A stretch of 9,573 nucleotides of DNA. Source: Christensenellaceae bacterium. Its GTDB lineage: Bacteria > Bacillota > Clostridia > Christensenellales > UBA1750. Under the pieces are notes generated by a model. The model worked only from the letters and a program-made list of their open reading frames with translations. It made no database searches and was not told where the DNA came from. Made by a program: the position numbers and the translations under genes. The stretch is from the NCBI GenBank assembly GCA_031287285.1, contig JAITTC010000050.1:1-9573 (forward strand), in the 5' to 3' direction. Shown here one piece after another: positions 1 through 7,121 of this stretch (its first letter is position 1; each line of letters opens with the position of its first letter).

Positions 1-141
1 TTCGAAAGCCTCGGGCTCGATTCCCTCGACACGGTCGAAATCGTGATGGAGCTCGAGGATGAATTCGGCGTGAGCATCGAGATGGACGAGAGCATCAAGA
101 GCGTGGCGGACCTCGTCCGCGCCATCGGCGGAGGCAAATAG
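1..141 (+). CDS. acpP: Acyl carrier protein, 3' end (partial)
   Basis: This is the C-terminal 46 residues of acyl carrier protein, the small acidic cytoplasmic carrier that holds growing acyl chains as thioesters during fatty acid synthesis. The reading frame is open from base 1 and ends at TAG 139-141. The signature LGLDSLDTVE is visible; the serine at residue 8 of the fragment is the expected 4'-phosphopantetheine attachment site. It is followed by an acidic helix (MELEDEFG) and a C-terminal helix ending AIGGGK. Family members are about 75-80 residues with the serine near position 36, so roughly 30 N-terminal residues lie off the left edge. The last codons carry the GGAGG that serves fabK, so the two genes are tightly linked. 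Placement directly before fabK matches firmicute FASII operons. The identification is secure from the DSL motif plus context. Confidence 0.95.
   Translation, partial: FESLGLDSLDTVEIVMELEDEFGVSIEMDESIKSVADLVRAIGGGK
130..134 (+). promoter_or_regulatory. Shine-Dalgarno sequence for fabK, inside acpP
   Basis: GGAGG lies in the last codons of acpP, 10 bases before ATG 145. It supports ATG 145 as the true fabK start even though that ATG is out of frame with the main fabK reading frame. ATG 204 has no comparable site just upstream. Confidence 0.7.
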
Positions 142-144
142 GCC

Positions 145-1094
145 ATGCTGCGCACCCCCTTTGCGAGCTGCTCTCGCTCGAATACCCTCTTTTTCAGGGC
201 GGAATGGCCTGGGTTTCAGAGGCCGGGCTCGCCGCCGCCGTTTCAAACGCCGGGGGCCTTGGGTTGATCTCCGCCATGAACGCGGGGCCCGATTATCTGC
301 GCGGCGAGATCGCCAAATGCCGCGCCGCCACGGGCGGCAAGCCCTTTGGCGTGAACATCATGCTGATGAGCCCCTATGCTGACGACGTGGCCCAGGTCGT
401 TTTGGATGAAAGGGTGCCGGTCGTCGCGACCGGGGCGGGGATGCCCGCCCAGTACATGCCTGCCTGGCTTGAGGCAGGTCTTAAGGTCGTGCCCGTGGTT
501 CCCTCGGTCGCGATCGCAAGGCGCCTTGAGCGCTTGGGCGCCACGGCGGTGGTCGCGGAAGGCTGCGAATCCGGCGGGCATGTTGGTGAATTGACCACCA
601 TGGCCCTGGTGCCGCAGGTGGTTTCTGCGCTCTCCATCCCGGTTCTGGCAGCAGGCGGCATCGGGGACGGGCGCGGTATCGCCGCGGCGCTGATGCTCGG
701 CGCGCAGGGCGTGCAGCTCGGCACCCGCTTCTTAACCGCGAAGGAGTGCTCCATCCACCAAAACTACAAGAACAAGATCATGCAGGCCAAGGATATCGAC
801 ACCATCGTCACCGGCCGCCGCCTTGGGCACCCGGTGCGCGCGCTGAAGAACCGCTTCACCAGGCGTTTTGCCGAAATGGAGCTGGAGCAGGGCGTCACCG
901 AGGCTGATCTCGAGGCCTTCGGCGTGGGCTCTCTGCGCAAGGCGGCCGTTGAGGGCGATATCGAAAGCGGCAGCTTCATGGCCGGGCAAATCGCGGGGCT
1001 CATTCACGATGAATTGAGCTGCGAAGAGATCATCCAGGGCATTTTTGCCGAGGCAGAGGCGCTTTTAAGGGGGGCGGGCCAGTGGCTAAGCTAG
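145..1094 (+). CDS. fabK: FabK-type enoyl-ACP reductase II (FMN), apparent N-terminal frameshift
   Basis: FabK is the flavin-dependent enoyl-ACP reductase that uses NAD(P)H for the last step of each elongation cycle; it is unrelated to FabI and known for triclosan insensitivity. The protein is a TIM barrel of the nitronate monooxygenase/FabK superfamily. Visible motifs are FQGGMAWV at the N-terminus, AGGLG, KPFGVNIML, ATGAGMP, AEGCESGGHVGELTTM (the GGH histidine is the expected catalytic residue), the phosphate-binding AAGGIGDGRG, QLGTRF and, near the C-terminus, GSFMAGQIAGLI. The uninterrupted frame with an ATG runs only from 204 to 1094 (296 aa), starting inside FQGGMAW. The expected N-terminus MLRTPLCELLSLEYPLFQGG is encoded from ATG 145 but needs one extra base in the C run at 155-159; repaired, the protein is 316 aa, near the usual 310-325. 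As given, ATG 145 stops at 265-267 after 40 codons. The function is certain; whether the allele is intact is not. Confidence 0.9.
155..159 (+). other. Apparent single-base deletion in a C run of fabK
   Basis: The five-C run joins two frames. Upstream, ATG 145 encodes MLRTP; downstream, the frame used by the rest of fabK encodes LCELLSLEYPLFQGG without a start codon until ATG 204. Adding one C restores a continuous, family-typical FabK N-terminus. The downstream frame is open back to a TGA at 60-62 but has no ATG, GTG or TTG before 204. Most likely this is a homopolymer sequencing or assembly error; a real mutation is the alternative. Confidence 0.8.
1067..1074 (+). promoter_or_regulatory. Shine-Dalgarno sequence for fabD (purine run)
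   Basis: AAGGGGGG sits 7 bases before GTG 1082, inside the fabK 3' end. It is an unusually G-rich variant of AAGGAGG and is the reason for accepting GTG as the fabD start. Confidence 0.6.
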
Positions 1095-1996
1095 CCTTTC
1101 TCTTCGCCGGGCAGGGCGCGCAATCGCCCGGCATGGGCAAGGCGCTCTACGCCTCTTCAAGGGCCGCAAGGGCGGTCTTCGATGAAGGCGAAGCCCTTCG
1201 CCCGGGCATTTTGGAGCTCTGCTTCGAAGGCCCGGCCGAGGCCCTTAATCAAACCGCCAACGCCCAGCCCTGTCTTTTTTTGATGGACCTCGCCTGCGCC
1301 CGGGCAGCCGAAGAGGCCGGCATAAAGGCTTCAGGCGCCGCAGGCTTTTCGCTGGGGGAGCTGCCGGCTGCGGCCTTTGCCGGGCTGTTGAGCGATCGGG
1401 ACGCCTTTTTGGCCGTGCTCGAGCGCGCAAGGCTCATGCAGGTATCTTCCGAGCAAAACCCGGGCGCGATGAGCGCCGTTTTAAAGCTCCCTGCAGCTGA
1501 GGTGATTCGCTTGGCGGGCGAGCACGGCGTTTATGCCGTGAACTTCAACGCCCCGGGCCAGACCGTGGTTTCGGGCCTGACTGAAGCGCTCCGGGGCTTT
1601 GAAGTTGCGGTTGCGGCATCCGGCGGGCGCACGGCGCGGCTCAAGGTCAGCGGCGCGTTCCATTCCCCGTATTTAGAAGGAGCTTCGGCCGCGTTTTATG
1701 CGCATTTATCCTCCTATTCCTTTGCCGAGCCGAGAATCCCCCTCTATTCGAATCTCGACGCCCTTCCCTACGGCGCAGACCCGCAAAAAACCCTCGCCCT
1801 GCAGATGAAGAGCCCCGTGCTCTGGCAGCAAAGCATCGAAACCATGAAAAAAGACGGCTTTTCTGCCTTCGTCGAGGTCGGCGCGGGCAAGACCCTAAGC
1901 GGCCTTCTGCGCCGAATCGACGAAAGCCTTCTCGCGCTGGCTGTAGATGCCCCAGAAGGCCTGCAGGCCGCGCTCGACGCGCTGAAAGGAGCCTGA
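1082..1996 (+). CDS. fabD: Malonyl-CoA:ACP transacylase
   Basis: FabD transfers the malonyl group from malonyl-CoA to ACP, supplying the extender for FabF. The 304-residue length is normal. Visible elements: N-terminal FLFAGQGAQ (GQGAQ at 10-14), the nucleophile elbow GFSLGE with Ser90, ERARLMQ at 114-120 whose Arg115 aligns with the malonyl-carboxylate-binding arginine, SGAFHSPYL with catalytic His194, and the C-terminal VEVGAGKTLSGL. The elbow is GFSLGE rather than the textbook GHSLGE of E. coli, a change next to the nucleophile that may be lineage-typical. The start is GTG 1082, which places VAKLAFLFAGQG at the N-terminus, has a purine-rich ribosome site 7 bases upstream, and overlaps the fabK stop by 13 bases, suggesting translational coupling. 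Family and function are secure. Confidence 0.96.
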   Translation: MAKLAFLFAGQGAQSPGMGKALYASSRAARAVFDEGEALRPGILELCFEGPAEALNQTANAQPCLFLMDLACARAAEEAGIKASGAAGFSLGELPAAAFAGLLSDRDAFLAVLERARLMQVSSEQNPGAMSAVLKLPAAEVIRLAGEHGVYAVNFNAPGQTVVSGLTEALRGFEVAVAASGGRTARLKVSGAFHSPYLEGASAAFYAHLSSYSFAEPRIPLYSNLDALPYGADPQKTLALQMKSPVLWQQSIETMKKDGFSAFVEVGAGKTLSGLLRRIDESLLALAVDAPEGLQAALDALKGA

Positions 1997-1997
1997 A

Positions 1998-2732
1998 ATG
2001 CCAAAACTCGCCCTAATCAGCGGCGCCTCGCGCGGCATCGGCCGCGCCATCTCCGTGGCCCTTGCCCAAAAGGGCTTCGATTTGGCGCTGCTCTATGCCG
2101 GCAACGAGGATTCGGCGGCCGAAACGCGGCGGCTCTGCGAAGCCCTTGGCGCGCAGGCAAGGCTCTACCGCTGCGATGTTTCTGGCTTTGACCAATCGGG
2201 CGAAACCGTCAAGCAGGTGCTGGCGCAGCAAGGCCCGATCAGCGCCCTCGTCAACAATGCGGGCATCACGAACGATAAGCTCCTGCTCCAAATGAAGGAA
2301 GAGGACTTCTCTCGCGTGCTCGACGTCAATTTAAAGGGCGCCTTTAACCTCATCCGGCACTGCGCGCCTGGCTTCATCAAGCGCCGCGAGGGGAAGATCC
2401 TCAACATCTCATCCGTCGCGGGGCTCATGGGCAACGCGGGCCAGGCAAACTATGCGGCCGCGAAGGCTGGGCTCATCGGCCTTACAAAGTCAGTCGCCAA
2501 GGAGCTTGCCCCGCGCGGCATCTGCTGCAACGCGCTGGCGCCCGGCTTCATCGAAACCGATATGACTGCTGCCCTCCCCGCCACCGCGCGGGAGGCGCTG
2601 CTTTCTGCCATCCCCTTAAGGCGCGCGGGCGCAGCGGAAGAGGTCGGCGCGCTTGCCGCCTTCTTGCTCGGCGAAAGCGCGGGCTATATCACCGGCGCCG
2701 TCATCCCGATCGACGGCGGCCTATCCATGTGA
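1998..2732 (+). CDS. fabG: 3-oxoacyl-ACP reductase
   Basis: FabG reduces 3-ketoacyl-ACP to 3-hydroxyacyl-ACP with NADPH, the first reduction of each cycle. The 244-residue protein is a classical short-chain dehydrogenase: Rossmann dinucleotide motif SGASRGIG at 8-15, CDV near 59-61, NNAG at 86-89, Asn111 in DVNLKG, catalytic Ser139 in NISSVAG, Tyr152 and Lys156 in the YxxxK motif, and the C-terminal GAVIPIDGGLSM usual for FabG. Length and all four catalytic residues fit FabG rather than a general SDR, and the position between fabD and fabF settles it. The start ATG 1998 is one base after the fabD stop, with AAAGGAG at 1985-1991 inside the fabD end. No irregularity was seen. Confidence 0.97.
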   Translation: MPKLALISGASRGIGRAISVALAQKGFDLALLYAGNEDSAAETRRLCEALGAQARLYRCDVSGFDQSGETVKQVLAQQGPISALVNNAGITNDKLLLQMKEEDFSRVLDVNLKGAFNLIRHCAPGFIKRREGKILNISSVAGLMGNAGQANYAAAKAGLIGLTKSVAKELAPRGICCNALAPGFIETDMTAALPATAREALLSAIPLRRAGAAEEVGALAAFLLGESAGYITGAVIPIDGGLSM

Positions 2733-2765
2733 CGCAATGCTGTCAGGCATCCATCAAAGCAAAGC

Positions 2766-2772
2766 GGAGGAG
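2766..2772 (+). promoter_or_regulatory. Shine-Dalgarno sequence for fabF
   Basis: GGAGGAG lies 9 bases before ATG 2782 and decides the fabF start over in-frame extensions reaching back into fabG. It sits in the 49-base fabG-fabF gap, the longest spacer within the operon; I see no convincing promoter or hairpin in that gap. Confidence 0.75.
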
Positions 2773-2781
2773 TGCACAAAA

Positions 2782-4020
2782 ATGCGACGAGTGGCCATCA
2801 CGGGCCTTGGCGCGATCACGCCCCTTGGCAACAGCGTTCAGGCCTTCCAACAAAATCTTCTGGCAGGGGTCTGCGGCATCGGGCCCATCACCCACTTCGA
2901 CGCGAGCGATTTTAAGGCAAAGCTCGCCGCCGAGGTCAAGGATTTCGACCCTGCAGCCTTCGATATGCCCCCAAAAAAGGCCCGTCATCTCGATCTTTTT
3001 GCCCAGTATGCCCTGGCTGCCGCCAAGCAGGCGGTGGAAGAGAGCGGCGTGTGCGGCGCGGTTGCGCCAGAGCGTCTCGGCGTCTATGTGGGCTCCGGCA
3101 TCGGTGGCATGAATACCTTCTTAAACCAGGCAACCCAGCTTCGCGATCGAGGCCCCGAGCGCGTTTCGCCCTTCTTCATCACGATGCTCATCGGCAACAT
3201 CGCGGCCGGGCAAATCGCCATCGAATACGGGGCATTGGGGCCTTCTCTCCCCACCGTCACGGCCTGCGCGACCTCGGCCAACGCAATTGGCGAGGCCTAC
3301 CGGGCCATCGCCCACGGCTATGCCGACGCAATCATCGCGGGCGGCGCCGAGGCGACCATCGAACCGCTCTCGGTCGCGGGCTTCATCAACTGCCAGGCGC
3401 TGTCGCTTTCGGAAGACCCGCTTTCTGCCTCGATTCCCTTTGACCTGCGCAGAAACGGCTTCGTGATGGGCGAAGGCGCCGGCATCCTCGTGCTCGAGGA
3501 GCTAGAGAGCGCCCAAAAGCGCGGCGCCAAGATCTACGGCGAGGTCTGCGGCTATGGCAACACGCTCGACGGCTACCATATCACCGCGCCGCGGCCAGAC
3601 GGCAGCGGCGCTGCTAGGGCGATCTCGGCGGCTGCGAAACAAGCAGGGCTAAAGCCCGGCGAAAGGCTTTATATCAACGCGCACGGCACCTCCACGCAGC
3701 TGAACGATGCGAGCGAAACCCTGGCCATTAAGCTGGCCCTGGGCGAAGAGAGGGCCTTTTCGGCGAAGATCAGCTCCACCAAGTCGATGACCGGGCACAT
3801 GCTGGGCGCCGCAGGGGCGGTCGAAGCCATCGCGAGCCTTTTGGCCTTAGAAACCGGCTTCACCCCGCCAACGATCGGCTACAGGGAGCCGGACCCTGAC
3901 TGCGACCTCGATTACACCCCGAACGCAGCGGCTGCATTCCGGCCCGAAATCGCCCTTTCGACCTCGCTTGGCTTTGGCGGGCATAACGCCTGCCTGGCCT
4001 TCAGAAGAATGGGAGGTTAG
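2782..4020 (+). CDS. fabF: 3-oxoacyl-ACP synthase II (beta-ketoacyl-ACP synthase)
   Basis: FabF condenses malonyl-ACP with acyl-ACP, extending the chain by two carbons with loss of CO2. From ATG 2782 the protein is 412 aa, as usual for KAS II. It opens with RRVAITGLGAITPLGN and shows the Cys-His-His set with its lysine: nucleophile Cys162 in VTACATSANAIGEA, His301 in NAHGTSTQLND, Lys334 in SSTKSMTGH, and His339. The C-terminal glycine loop is SLGFGGHNA. GVYVGSGIGG near 100-109 is also typical. The HGTST loop is followed by Q where P is more common, a mild variation. A longer in-frame reading back to 2653 would overlap fabG out of frame and lacks homology, so ATG 2782 with its GGAGGAG is preferred. 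The elongation-type motifs and length argue against FabH; FabB is the only close alternative. Confidence 0.96.
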   Translation: MRRVAITGLGAITPLGNSVQAFQQNLLAGVCGIGPITHFDASDFKAKLAAEVKDFDPAAFDMPPKKARHLDLFAQYALAAAKQAVEESGVCGAVAPERLGVYVGSGIGGMNTFLNQATQLRDRGPERVSPFFITMLIGNIAAGQIAIEYGALGPSLPTVTACATSANAIGEAYRAIAHGYADAIIAGGAEATIEPLSVAGFINCQALSLSEDPLSASIPFDLRRNGFVMGEGAGILVLEELESAQKRGAKIYGEVCGYGNTLDGYHITAPRPDGSGAARAISAAAKQAGLKPGERLYINAHGTSTQLNDASETLAIKLALGEERAFSAKISSTKSMTGHMLGAAGAVEAIASLLALETGFTPPTIGYREPDPDCDLDYTPNAAAAFRPEIALSTSLGFGGHNACLAFRRMGG

Positions 4021-4025
4021 CTTCG

Positions 4026-4502
4026 ATGAACATCAGGGAAATCCGCGCGCTGGCCAAGCTGCTTGCAGAGCAGAATCTAAGCGTTTTGGAAGTGCAGGAA
4101 GGCGATTTTTCGCTCAAACTCCGGCGCGATGGCGCGATGGGCGCAGGCCAGCCGCAGCCCGCGCCCATCCCCGCGGCACAGGCTGTAAAAGGCGCGGAAA
4201 TCGACGACGACCCAAGGCAAGAACTGCCCGAAGGGCTTGAAATGGGCCTTGACTTCAACAAGGCAAAAGAGATTTCTTCGCCCATGGTCGGCGTGTTCTA
4301 TCAATCGCCGGCGCCCGGCGAAAAGCCCTTTGTCGGGCGCGGCTCCAAGGTCAAGGCGGGAGACGTGCTCTGCATCATCGAAAGCATGAAGCTGCTCAAC
4401 GAGATCAGCGCCAAGGAAGACGGCGAGATCGTAGACATCCTGGTGCGCGACGGCGACGTGGTCGAATTCGGGCAGGCGCTGTTCAAGTTCATCGGCGCCT
4501 AG
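4026..4502 (+). CDS. accB: Biotin carboxyl carrier protein of acetyl-CoA carboxylase
   Basis: AccB carries the biotin that shuttles carboxyl groups from biotin carboxylase (AccC) to the carboxyltransferase (AccD/AccA). The 158-residue protein has a short N-terminal helical segment (MNIREIRALAKLLAEQNLSVLEV), a Pro/Ala-rich linker around residues 38-60 (GAGQPQPAPIPAAQA), and a C-terminal biotinyl/lipoyl domain from about 80: ISSPMVGVFYQSPAPGEKPFV, then IIESMKLLNEI with the biotin-accepting Lys122. The motif is ESMKLLN instead of the common EAMKMMN, a tolerated variation with the Met-Lys pair kept. ATG 4026 follows the fabF stop by 5 bases, with GGAGG at 4012-4016 inside the fabF end. Lying between fabF and fabZ, ahead of accC, is the standard firmicute arrangement. 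A biotin ligase (BirA) must act from elsewhere. Confidence 0.95.
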   Translation: MNIREIRALAKLLAEQNLSVLEVQEGDFSLKLRRDGAMGAGQPQPAPIPAAQAVKGAEIDDDPRQELPEGLEMGLDFNKAKEISSPMVGVFYQSPAPGEKPFVGRGSKVKAGDVLCIIESMKLLNEISAKEDGEIVDILVRDGDVVEFGQALFKFIGA

Positions 4503-4514
4503 AGGAGGGCTTTT

Positions 4515-4931
4515 ATGAACAGGGAAGAGCTGATGCGGATACTCCCCCATCGCGAGGGGATGCTGCTGATCGACGAAGCTTCTTTGGGTGAAGACGGCCA
4601 GGCCTTTGGCAAGTACGCCGTGCGCGGCGACGAGTGGTTTTTGCAGGGCCACTTCCCAGGCAACCCCGTGGTGCCGGGCGTCGTGCTGTGCGAGATCATG
4701 GGCCAGGCCTGCTGCCTGCTGCTTGGCGCGGAGCTTCGTGGCAAAACGCCCTATTTTACGGGCATGAGCGCCGTGCGCTTCCGGGGCATGGTTCGCCCGG
4801 GCGACGTCGTTGAGTCAAGCTGCGTTTTAAGCCGCCAAAAGGGCAATTTTTACTGGGCGAAGGCAAGGGCCGAGGTTCGCGGCAAGCTCGTCGCACAAGG
4901 CGAGCTCTCTTTCGCCGTTTTGGAGAATTAA
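4515..4931 (+). CDS. fabZ: 3-hydroxyacyl-ACP dehydratase
   Basis: FabZ removes water from 3-hydroxyacyl-ACP to give trans-2-enoyl-ACP, the substrate for FabK. The 138-residue hot-dog-fold protein shows LPHREGMLLIDE at 10-21, the catalytic stretch QGHFPGNPVVPGV with His46, the paired acid Glu60 in LCEIMGQ, and the strand FRGMVRPGD near 89-97. Length is typical. ATG 4515 follows the accB stop by 12 bases and has AGGAGGG at 4503-4509. It sits between accB and accC, the interleaved order well known in Clostridia and streptococci. FabA is excluded by motif and length; unsaturated fatty acids would need another route (for example FabM or FabN), which is not visible here. Confidence 0.95.
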   Translation: MNREELMRILPHREGMLLIDEASLGEDGQAFGKYAVRGDEWFLQGHFPGNPVVPGVVLCEIMGQACCLLLGAELRGKTPYFTGMSAVRFRGMVRPGDVVESSCVLSRQKGNFYWAKARAEVRGKLVAQGELSFAVLEN

Positions 4932-4934
4932 ACG

Positions 4935-6260
4935 ATGTTTTCGAGGATTTTAATCGCAAACCGGGGCGAAGTCGCCGTGCGCGTCATCCGCGCCTGCAAG
5001 GAGATGGGAATCCAGACCGTCGCCGTCTTTTCCCAGGCAGACAGCGAGGCCCTTCACGTTTCCCTCGCGGATGAAAGCCTCTGCATCGGCCCCGCGCAGG
5101 CTTCAAGGAGCTACTTAAACCGCGAGGCCGTGCTTTCGGCCGCGCTTTTGAGCCACGCCCAGGCCATTCACCCGGGATACGGCTTTTTGTCGGAAGATCC
5201 GGTCTTCGCGGCGCTCTGCGAAGAAAAGGGCCTAAGCTTTATCGGCCCGTCCGCTTCTTCCATCCGCGCCATGGGCGATAAGGACGAGGCGAGGCGCACC
5301 ATGCAGGCTGCTGGTGTGCCCGTCATCCCCGGCAGCTCGCTCTTAAACGACGCAAAAGAGGCGCTTTTATGGGCGAAGCAGATCGGCTATCCGATCCTGC
5401 TTAAGGCGCGCTCCGGCGGCGGCGGGCGCGGCATCCGCAGGATCGAGAGCGACGAAGAACTGCTGCGCGCCTTTCCGCTGGCGAGCGCGGAAGCGCAGAG
5501 CGCCTTTGGCGACGGTGCGCTCTACCTCGAAAAATACCTCTTCCCAGTTAAGCACATCGAGATGCAGCTCATCGCCGACAAGGCAGGCCATGTCGTCTGC
5601 CTTGGCGAGCGCGAGTGCTCGATGCAGCTCAAGAACCAAAAGGTCTTGGAAGAAAGCCCTTCGCTGAAGGTCGATGAAGCGACCCGCGCGAGGATGGAAG
5701 AGGTTTGCGTGAAGGCGGCCAGGGCGGCCCAATACGAAGGCCTTGGCACCATCGAGTTCCTGCTCGACCAAAACGGCGGGTTTTACTTCATGGAAATGAA
5801 TACCCGCCTGCAGGTCGAGCACCCGGTGACGGAGTTCGTCACGGGCCTTGACCTCGTCAAATGGCAGATCCGCGTGGCTGCCGGCCAGTCGCTCGACTTT
5901 AATCAAGGAGATGTTCGCCTTTCAGGCCATGCCATCGAATGCCGCGTCAACGCCCTGCCGGGCGAAAGAGGCGCCGGGCGCGTCGAGCTTCTGCACATCC
6001 CGGGCGGCCCCGCCGTCCGCTTTGATACCGCCCTTTACCAGGGCTATGCCCTATCGCCCTTTTACGATTCGATGATCGGCAAGCTGATCGTCCACGCCCA
6101 GACGCGCGAGGAGGCCCTGCGAAAGATGCACGCGGCGCTTTGCGAGCTGGTCATCGAGGGGCTTGAACACAACGCGGAATCCCAAATCGCCCTGATTAAC
6201 GAGCCCGAGTTCCTCTCGGGCGAATACACCACTGACTTTTTGCAAAGAAGGGGGAAATAA
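4935..6260 (+). CDS. accC: Acetyl-CoA carboxylase, biotin carboxylase subunit
   Basis: AccC carboxylates AccB-bound biotin using ATP and bicarbonate. The 441-residue protein is slightly shorter than the 449 of E. coli and has the three expected parts. The N-terminal carboxylase domain opens FSRILIANRGEVAVRVIRAC and contains AIHPGYGFLSED. The ATP-grasp domain has Lys116 (GDKDEAR), Lys157, the glycine loop SGGGGRGIR at 160-168, His207 (KHIEMQL), Cys228 in ERECSMQ and Lys236 in NQKVLEESPS. The metal and catalytic segment FMEMNTRLQVEHPVTE carries Glu286/Glu288, Arg291 and Glu295. A C-terminal domain includes GHAIECRVNA. All key residues are present, so it should be active. ATG 4935 lies 3 bases after the fabZ stop with GGAG at 4922-4925. 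Lack of a downstream fused carrier or transferase domain rules out pyruvate or propionyl-CoA carboxylase fusions. Confidence 0.96.
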   Translation: MFSRILIANRGEVAVRVIRACKEMGIQTVAVFSQADSEALHVSLADESLCIGPAQASRSYLNREAVLSAALLSHAQAIHPGYGFLSEDPVFAALCEEKGLSFIGPSASSIRAMGDKDEARRTMQAAGVPVIPGSSLLNDAKEALLWAKQIGYPILLKARSGGGGRGIRRIESDEELLRAFPLASAEAQSAFGDGALYLEKYLFPVKHIEMQLIADKAGHVVCLGERECSMQLKNQKVLEESPSLKVDEATRARMEEVCVKAARAAQYEGLGTIEFLLDQNGGFYFMEMNTRLQVEHPVTEFVTGLDLVKWQIRVAAGQSLDFNQGDVRLSGHAIECRVNALPGERGAGRVELLHIPGGPAVRFDTALYQGYALSPFYDSMIGKLIVHAQTREEALRKMHAALCELVIEGLEHNAESQIALINEPEFLSGEYTTDFLQRRGK

Positions 6261-6263
6261 GCC

Positions 6264-7121
6264 GTGATGCTGAAGCGTTCGCTGTTCAAGCGCCCAAAGA
6301 TCGCTCTTGAAAATGGCGGCGAGGATTTTTCGTCCTTCTCGCAGGAGTGCCCGGGCTGCGGCAAGGAGTTAAGCCAGGGCGAGCTTTTCGAAAACCTGCA
6401 CGTCTGCCCTCGCTGCGGCCTGCACTTCAGGCTTTCGGCCAGGCAGCGGCTCGCCATCTTGGCCGATGAGGGGAGTTTTATCGAGCACGATTCGGCCCTT
6501 GATGCGGCAGACCCCCTTGCCTTCCCCGGCTATGCCGAAAAGCTGCAAATCGCAAGGAAGGCGAGCGGCGAAAACGAGGCCGTTTTAACGGGCGAAGCCG
6601 CGATCATGGGCGAAAAAACCGCCCTGTTCATCATGAATGGCTCGTTTATGATGGGCTCGATGGGCTCCCTCGTGGGCGAAAAGCTCGCGCGGCTCTTCGA
6701 GTTCGCCCAAAAAGAGCGCCTGCCCGTCGTGGGCTTCACGGTTTCGGGCGGCGCGCGGATGCAGGAAGGCATCATATCCCTCATGCAGATGGCCAAGGTT
6801 TCGGGCGCGGTCAAGCTGCACGGCGAGGCCGGGCTGTTCTACCTTGCCGTTTTGACCGACCCGACCACCGGCGGCGTGACGGCCAGCTTCGCCATGGAAG
6901 GCGATATCATCCTGGCGGAACCCGGGGCGCTCATCGCCTTCGCCGGGCCGCGCGTGATCGAGCAGACCACGCACAAGAAGCTGCCAGAAGGCTTCCAGCG
7001 CGCCGAGTTCCTGCTCAAAAACGGCTTCATCGACGCGATTGCAGAGCGCAAGGCACAGCGCGAGACCATCGCGGCGCTGCTGGCCTTCCATAAGGAGGGA
7101 GCCGACCATGCGGGCCTATGA
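6264..7121 (+). CDS. accD: Acetyl-CoA carboxylase carboxyltransferase subunit beta
   Basis: AccD is the beta half of the carboxyltransferase that moves CO2 from carboxybiotin to acetyl-CoA. The 285-residue protein begins with a basic segment and a four-cysteine zinc ribbon: Cys29 and Cys32 (CPGC), Cys48 and Cys51 (CPRC). The crotonase-like fold follows, with FTVSGGARMQEGI near 158-170 and DPTTGGVTASFAMEGD near 199-213, the glycine-rich loops that bind CoA and form oxyanion holes, then FAGPRVIEQT. The start is uncertain by one codon: GTG 6264 is 9 bases after a G-rich site at 6250-6254, while ATG 6267 is 12 bases after it. The 3' end overlaps accA by 14 bases. Zinc ribbon plus genomic position make this AccD rather than a propionyl-CoA carboxylase beta subunit. 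Confidence 0.96.
   Translation: MMLKRSLFKRPKIALENGGEDFSSFSQECPGCGKELSQGELFENLHVCPRCGLHFRLSARQRLAILADEGSFIEHDSALDAADPLAFPGYAEKLQIARKASGENEAVLTGEAAIMGEKTALFIMNGSFMMGSMGSLVGEKLARLFEFAQKERLPVVGFTVSGGARMQEGIISLMQMAKVSGAVKLHGEAGLFYLAVLTDPTTGGVTASFAMEGDIILAEPGALIAFAGPRVIEQTTHKKLPEGFQRAEFLLKNGFIDAIAERKAQRETIAALLAFHKEGADHAGL
7094..7098 (+). promoter_or_regulatory. Shine-Dalgarno sequence for accA, inside accD
   Basis: GGAGG (within AAGGAGGGA) lies 9 bases before ATG 7108 inside the accD 3' end. It selects ATG 7108 over the in-frame extension back to 7039, which would lie wholly inside accD. Confidence 0.75.

Noticed and set aside
154..164. Programmed -1 ribosomal frameshift in fabK at ACCCCCTTTGC
   Set aside because: CCCTTTG resembles an X XXY YYZ heptamer but is in the wrong phase relative to ATG 145, the run is short, no FabK is known to me to use frameshifting, and the shift would fall five codons into the gene. 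An error or simple deletion explains it better.
459..478. Hairpin CCTGCCT / AGGCAGG inside fabK
   Set aside because: A 7-bp stem in GC-rich coding sequence is expected by chance, and it lies in a conserved protein region with no gene boundary or T-tract nearby.
2653..2781. Longer fabF reading starting inside fabG
   Set aside because: It overlaps fabG in another frame, adds residues unlike any KAS N-terminus, and ATG 2782 has a good ribosome site and the standard RRVAITGLG start.
2733..2781. Possible internal promoter or regulator site in the fabG-fabF gap
   Set aside because: The 49 bases hold a ribosome site and only a 4-bp ATGC/GCAT repeat; no -35/-10 pair or FapR/FabT-like palindrome is visible.
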